From: JBCFAY01 sp038562375 | GTDB taxonomy: Bacteria > Bacillota > Clostridia > Christensenellales > CAG-138 | Length of the DNA stretch: 64,000 nt | Reading direction: 5' to 3' | Assembly: GCA_038562375.1 (NCBI GenBank) | Contig: JBCFAY010000009.1 | Coordinates: 1-64,000 of the forward strand | Part shown: positions 61,787 through 64,000 of the stretch, piece after piece | How positions within the stretch are numbered: position 1 is the first letter of the stretch | How the letters are laid out: each line of letters begins with the position of its first letter | Notes under the pieces: model-generated | Database searches by the model: none | The model's input: the letters and a program-made list of their open reading frames with translations, nothing else | Told to the model about the DNA's origin: nothing | Translations under genes and position numbers: made by a program

Positions 61787-62843
61787 AATGATCTCCTTTC
61801 ATATTCTTGTATTCTGTGGGGATGGATCGGGCGGTGTCCGTCATAACCTTTACGTTTTCTATGGGTACGTCCGGCGGCAGATCGCAGCCCGGCATGAGGA
61901 TGTACCCTTCATGGGAGCCTACGTTTTGTGCGCATTGGAGGCTAACCTCGCGCACCTTCTCCTGTGATCCCTGGAGCATAACCGAAACCGGATCGATATT
62001 TCCGGCAAAAGCAATCCGTCCTGCGCAAGAATCCCTCACGGCGCTTAGCGATACCTTGGAATCGATGGAGATCGCGTTTGCGCCGGTTTGCAGAAACAGC
62101 GGCAGATTATTCGTCGTATTTCCGCACACATGGAGCATCGTGGCCGGGACTTTGCCAGAGACCGCGGAGAAAAGCCGGATGTTGCTCGGCAATACGAATT
62201 CCTCGAATTGTTTGGGGGAAATCAGGTCGCCGGAGGCCGTCATCTCCGAGGCGCGAAGAAGCTCGACACCCGCGTCTATGAACAGCTGCCAGTATTTTAA
62301 ACACACTTCCCGCGTGAATTCCAGCACATGCAGCAGCGCCGGTTTATCCTTGAGCAGCAGGCGCACAAGCAGCTTGATGCCGAGCATCTGGCCCGCCAGC
62401 GTAAACGGCCCCCACTGGCCGCTGCCGACGAGGAACTCCTGCCCGCATTCCCGTGCAAGAAGCTTTGCCGTTTCCACGATCATGCCGATATCGGGATCGG
62501 ATTCGATGCGGGAAATATCAAGGCTGTCGATTTCCGCGGCGTTATTGAGCAGCGGCCGCTCGATTTCCGGCGTAAATCCCGGCTCGTCGTAACGCACATC
62601 GCCGCCGAGCGCTTTGATGATGATATTGTTGCAGCCCGAGCAAGCCCAGAGGATATCGGAGCGGATTTCACGGTAAGTATCGGCGATGATGTCTGCCGAG
62701 GTCTGTGCGCCTGCGCGAATGGAATCGCCGATCGACATATTGCGGCGCTTAAACAGCCAAACGCCGCCGGATAGTATCGCCGCCGGCAGACGTTCGGTTT
62801 TCTCACCCCGGAGCGCATTCAGCGCAGTCGCTTTGCCGTTCAT
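61779..62843 (-). CDS. UroD-type corrinoid methyltransferase (demethylase operon)
   Basis: This 354-residue methyltransferase has the zinc site H238-V-C240 in LHVCGNT and C320 in MPGCDLPP. It is first in the operon methyltransferase, corrinoid protein, MtaA-like, activator, so it is the likely substrate-specific methyltransferase I. The ATG at 62841-62843 has GGGAGGG upstream; an in-frame extension beyond it is poor. The substrate is unknown; methoxylated aromatics and N-methyl compounds are both known for this superfamily. Confidence 0.85.
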   Translation of the reverse strand: MNGKATALNALRGEKTERLPAAILSGGVWLFKRRNMSIGDSIRAGAQTSADIIADTYREIRSDILWACSGCNNIIIKALGGDVRYDEPGFTPEIERPLLNNAAEIDSLDISRIESDPDIGMIVETAKLLARECGQEFLVGSGQWGPFTLAGQMLGIKLLVRLLLKDKPALLHVLEFTREVCLKYWQLFIDAGVELLRASEMTASGDLISPKQFEEFVLPSNIRLFSAVSGKVPATMLHVCGNTTNNLPLFLQTGANAISIDSKVSLSAVRDSCAGRIAFAGNIDPVSVMLQGSQEKVREVSLQCAQNVGSHEGYILMPGCDLPPDVPIENVKVMTDTARSIPTEYKNMKGDHYA

Positions 62844-62974
62844 CCAGATACCCTCCCGATATTGAAATACAAGCATTTGAGTCGGACCATAAAACGAGGC
62901 CCGGTCGGCCAAAGGATCGCAAGGTCTAAAACAACGTTTATTGAGCCTGCTACTGTAGAATACGCCAAATAAAA

Positions 62975-62988
62975 TGCAAACGTGTTCA
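62975..62988. promoter_or_regulatory. Operator copy 1
   Basis: TGCAAACGTGTTCA matches the perfect palindrome at 63141-63154 in 12 of 14 positions and lies in the candidate promoter of the demethylase operon. Confidence 0.55.
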
Positions 62989-63140
62989 GTTTTCAATATT
63001 CCTATCAGTTTAATAGGATAATATCATAGATTATTGCAGAAATCAATATGTTTTATAGAAAAATTTCATTATCGATGTTTATTATATGATCAAGATTCTT
63101 AATATAATTTGCCAATATTAGCAATCCAACAAAACTCAAT

Positions 63141-63154
63141 TGAACACGTGTTCA
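63141..63154. promoter_or_regulatory. Operator copy 2, perfect palindrome
   Basis: TGAACACGTGTTCA is a perfect 14-base palindrome, 166 bases from copy 1. The spacing would allow looping by a dimeric or tetrameric regulator. Confidence 0.6.
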
Positions 63155-63324
63155 TATTCAGTTAACACAATTGCGCAGGATCAAGCGCTCGCGCCGTTTC
63201 CCGCGCATCGGCCCCAAGAGCGTTCTGTAAACCGTCATCCCCTGCGCACGTGTTTCCCGTAATCCGCTTTGCCTCAAAACCGCAATGCGCATTTAATGCT
63301 GGGTTTTGTAATTGCAATAAAGTG

Positions 63325-63354
63325 TTGCGGCCGCCGTGTTTTTAATGATATAGT
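63325..63354 (+). promoter_or_regulatory. Promoter of the XRE regulator gene
   Basis: TTGCGG (63325-63330), 18 bases, TATAGT (63349-63354), about 75 bases before the start codon. Confidence 0.55.
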
Positions 63355-63431
63355 CTCCACAGGAAATCATTGGATCTCTAAATAATGTCCTTGTCCATGT
63401 TTCTCAAACATCAGAAAGAGAGCGTTTGTTC

Positions 63432-64000
63432 ATGAACCATATCGGGAACATCATCCAGGAATACAGATGCCGTATGGGACTCACGCAAAAACAGCTGGCG
63501 GAATGCATCTGCTCGCCAAAGTACGTTTATTTGGTCGAGAAGGGCGAGAGGACCCCGTCCACAGGGCTGCTTAGGCTTCTAAGCGATAAGCTCAACGTGG
63601 ATTTATGCGCCTTATATCGGTATCTGGATTGTACAAACCCCATTGAAGTGCACGACGCGATTGTGTTGTTTGAAAAATATAAAAGAAACAGCGATTTTAA
63701 AAATCTGAAAGAACTTACGGATGAACAGAAGGCCAAGCCTGATTTCATCCGCTCGCCGTGGAACTATGAAATCGAAATCAACGAGTACTGTTATGCGGTG
63801 CTGGTTGAGGGAAAAGCCGCCGAATCGATCGCCGGATTGAAGAAGGTCATCCAAAAGCTGACCGCTTCGAGCTATTTGGATTATCATCTTGCGCAATTAT
63901 ATACGTTGTTGTCCATCTGTTATCATAGGCTCAATGATACTGAAAACTCCTATCATGCGGCTGTTTGCGCAAAAAAGCTTCTGAAGAATAAACAAAGATT
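63432..64000 (+). CDS. XRE-family regulator with helical repeats, 3' truncated by window
   Basis: At least 189 residues, open to the window end. Residues 4-60 are an XRE helix-turn-helix (IIQEYRCRMGLTQKQLAECI, then YLVEKGERTPS). From about residue 110 the chain is helical and TPR-like (YHLAQLYTLLSICYHRLND). Such proteins often bind peptides or regulate nearby genes in Firmicutes. It is divergent from the demethylase operon and might control it. Confidence 0.85.
   Translation, partial: MNHIGNIIQEYRCRMGLTQKQLAECICSPKYVYLVEKGERTPSTGLLRLLSDKLNVDLCALYRYLDCTNPIEVHDAIVLFEKYKRNSDFKNLKELTDEQKAKPDFIRSPWNYEIEINEYCYAVLVEGKAAESIAGLKKVIQKLTASSYLDYHLAQLYTLLSICYHRLNDTENSYHAAVCAKKLLKNKQR

Larger units (their letters stand above)
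62844..63431. promoter_or_regulatory. Divergent regulatory region of the demethylase operon
   Basis: About 590 AT-rich bases with no credible gene between divergent transcription units. A minus-strand TTGAAA, 17 bases, TTTATT (about 62967-62995) is a weak promoter candidate whose spacer holds an operator-like dyad. CCTAT-N7-ATAGG lies near 63004-63020. Confidence 0.5.

Noticed and set aside
1..64000. CRISPR arrays, insertion sequences, prophage
   Set aside because: No regularly spaced repeats, transposase, integrase or phage structural gene was recognised anywhere in the window.

Overview
The window looks like chromosomal DNA of a GC-rich anaerobic Clostridia-type Firmicute. The first 60 bases are the 5' end of a 16S rRNA gene with a clostridial sequence. 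Promoters are consensus sigma-A type, ribosome binding sites are strong AGGAGG types, and gene content fits an anaerobe (FeoAB, corrinoid methyltransferases, phenylacetate-CoA ligase with a tandem-ACT partner). No phage genes, transposases, tRNAs or CRISPR arrays were recognised.

Layout. 0-4.8 kb (minus): 16S rRNA start with its promoter, preceded by a uppP - M28 peptidase - radC - pgm operon. 4.8-6.5 kb (plus): ychF and a VOC protein. 6.5-8.7 kb (minus): ACT-domain protein and paaK behind a leader peptide and attenuator-like hairpin. 8.8-17.1 kb (plus): an eight-gene aromatic amino-acid operon (aroF-tyrA-aroB-aroA-aroC-pheA-aroEK-aroQ) behind a Tyr/Phe-rich leader peptide and attenuator. 17.1-18.2 kb: a probable structured RNA, a small GIY-YIG protein and unassigned DNA. 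18.2-25.7 kb: first BMP-type (nucleoside-like) ABC importer, GntR regulator and 5'-nucleotidase. 25.7-30 kb: an exonuclease, then a DtxR-type regulator divergent from feoA-feoA-feoB-FeoB-associated protein, with three matching operators. 30-38 kb (minus): one diguanylate cyclase and two tandem paralogous GGDEF-EAL proteins. 38.4-62.8 kb: a catabolic island. 63.4 kb to the end: an XRE regulator that runs off the window.

The island is the most interesting part. A minus-strand cluster begins with a LacI regulator and continues with an adenine-deaminase-like amidohydrolase, a complete BMP ABC importer, a corrinoid protein and a UroD-type methyltransferase. Divergent from it, a plus-strand operon carries a third BMP importer, an enamidase-like amidohydrolase, an 8-oxoguanine-deaminase-like enzyme, a creatininase-family hydrolase and a GntR regulator. 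Convergent with that lies a four-gene set resembling an anaerobic demethylase: UroD-type methyltransferase, corrinoid protein, MtaA-like methyltransferase and a reductive activator with a 2Fe-2S domain. Together they suggest import of a methylated nitrogen heterocycle (purine-like or similar), ring hydrolysis or deamination, and corrinoid-dependent capture of its methyl group. The substrate is not determined by the sequence.

The second notable feature is at 8.5-9.0 kb. Two divergent transcription units, aromatic biosynthesis and paaK-ACT, both start with a short tyrosine-containing leader peptide followed by a hairpin. This is a peptide-attenuation layout, and it suggests paaK may serve aromatic amino-acid salvage from arylacetates rather than degradation.
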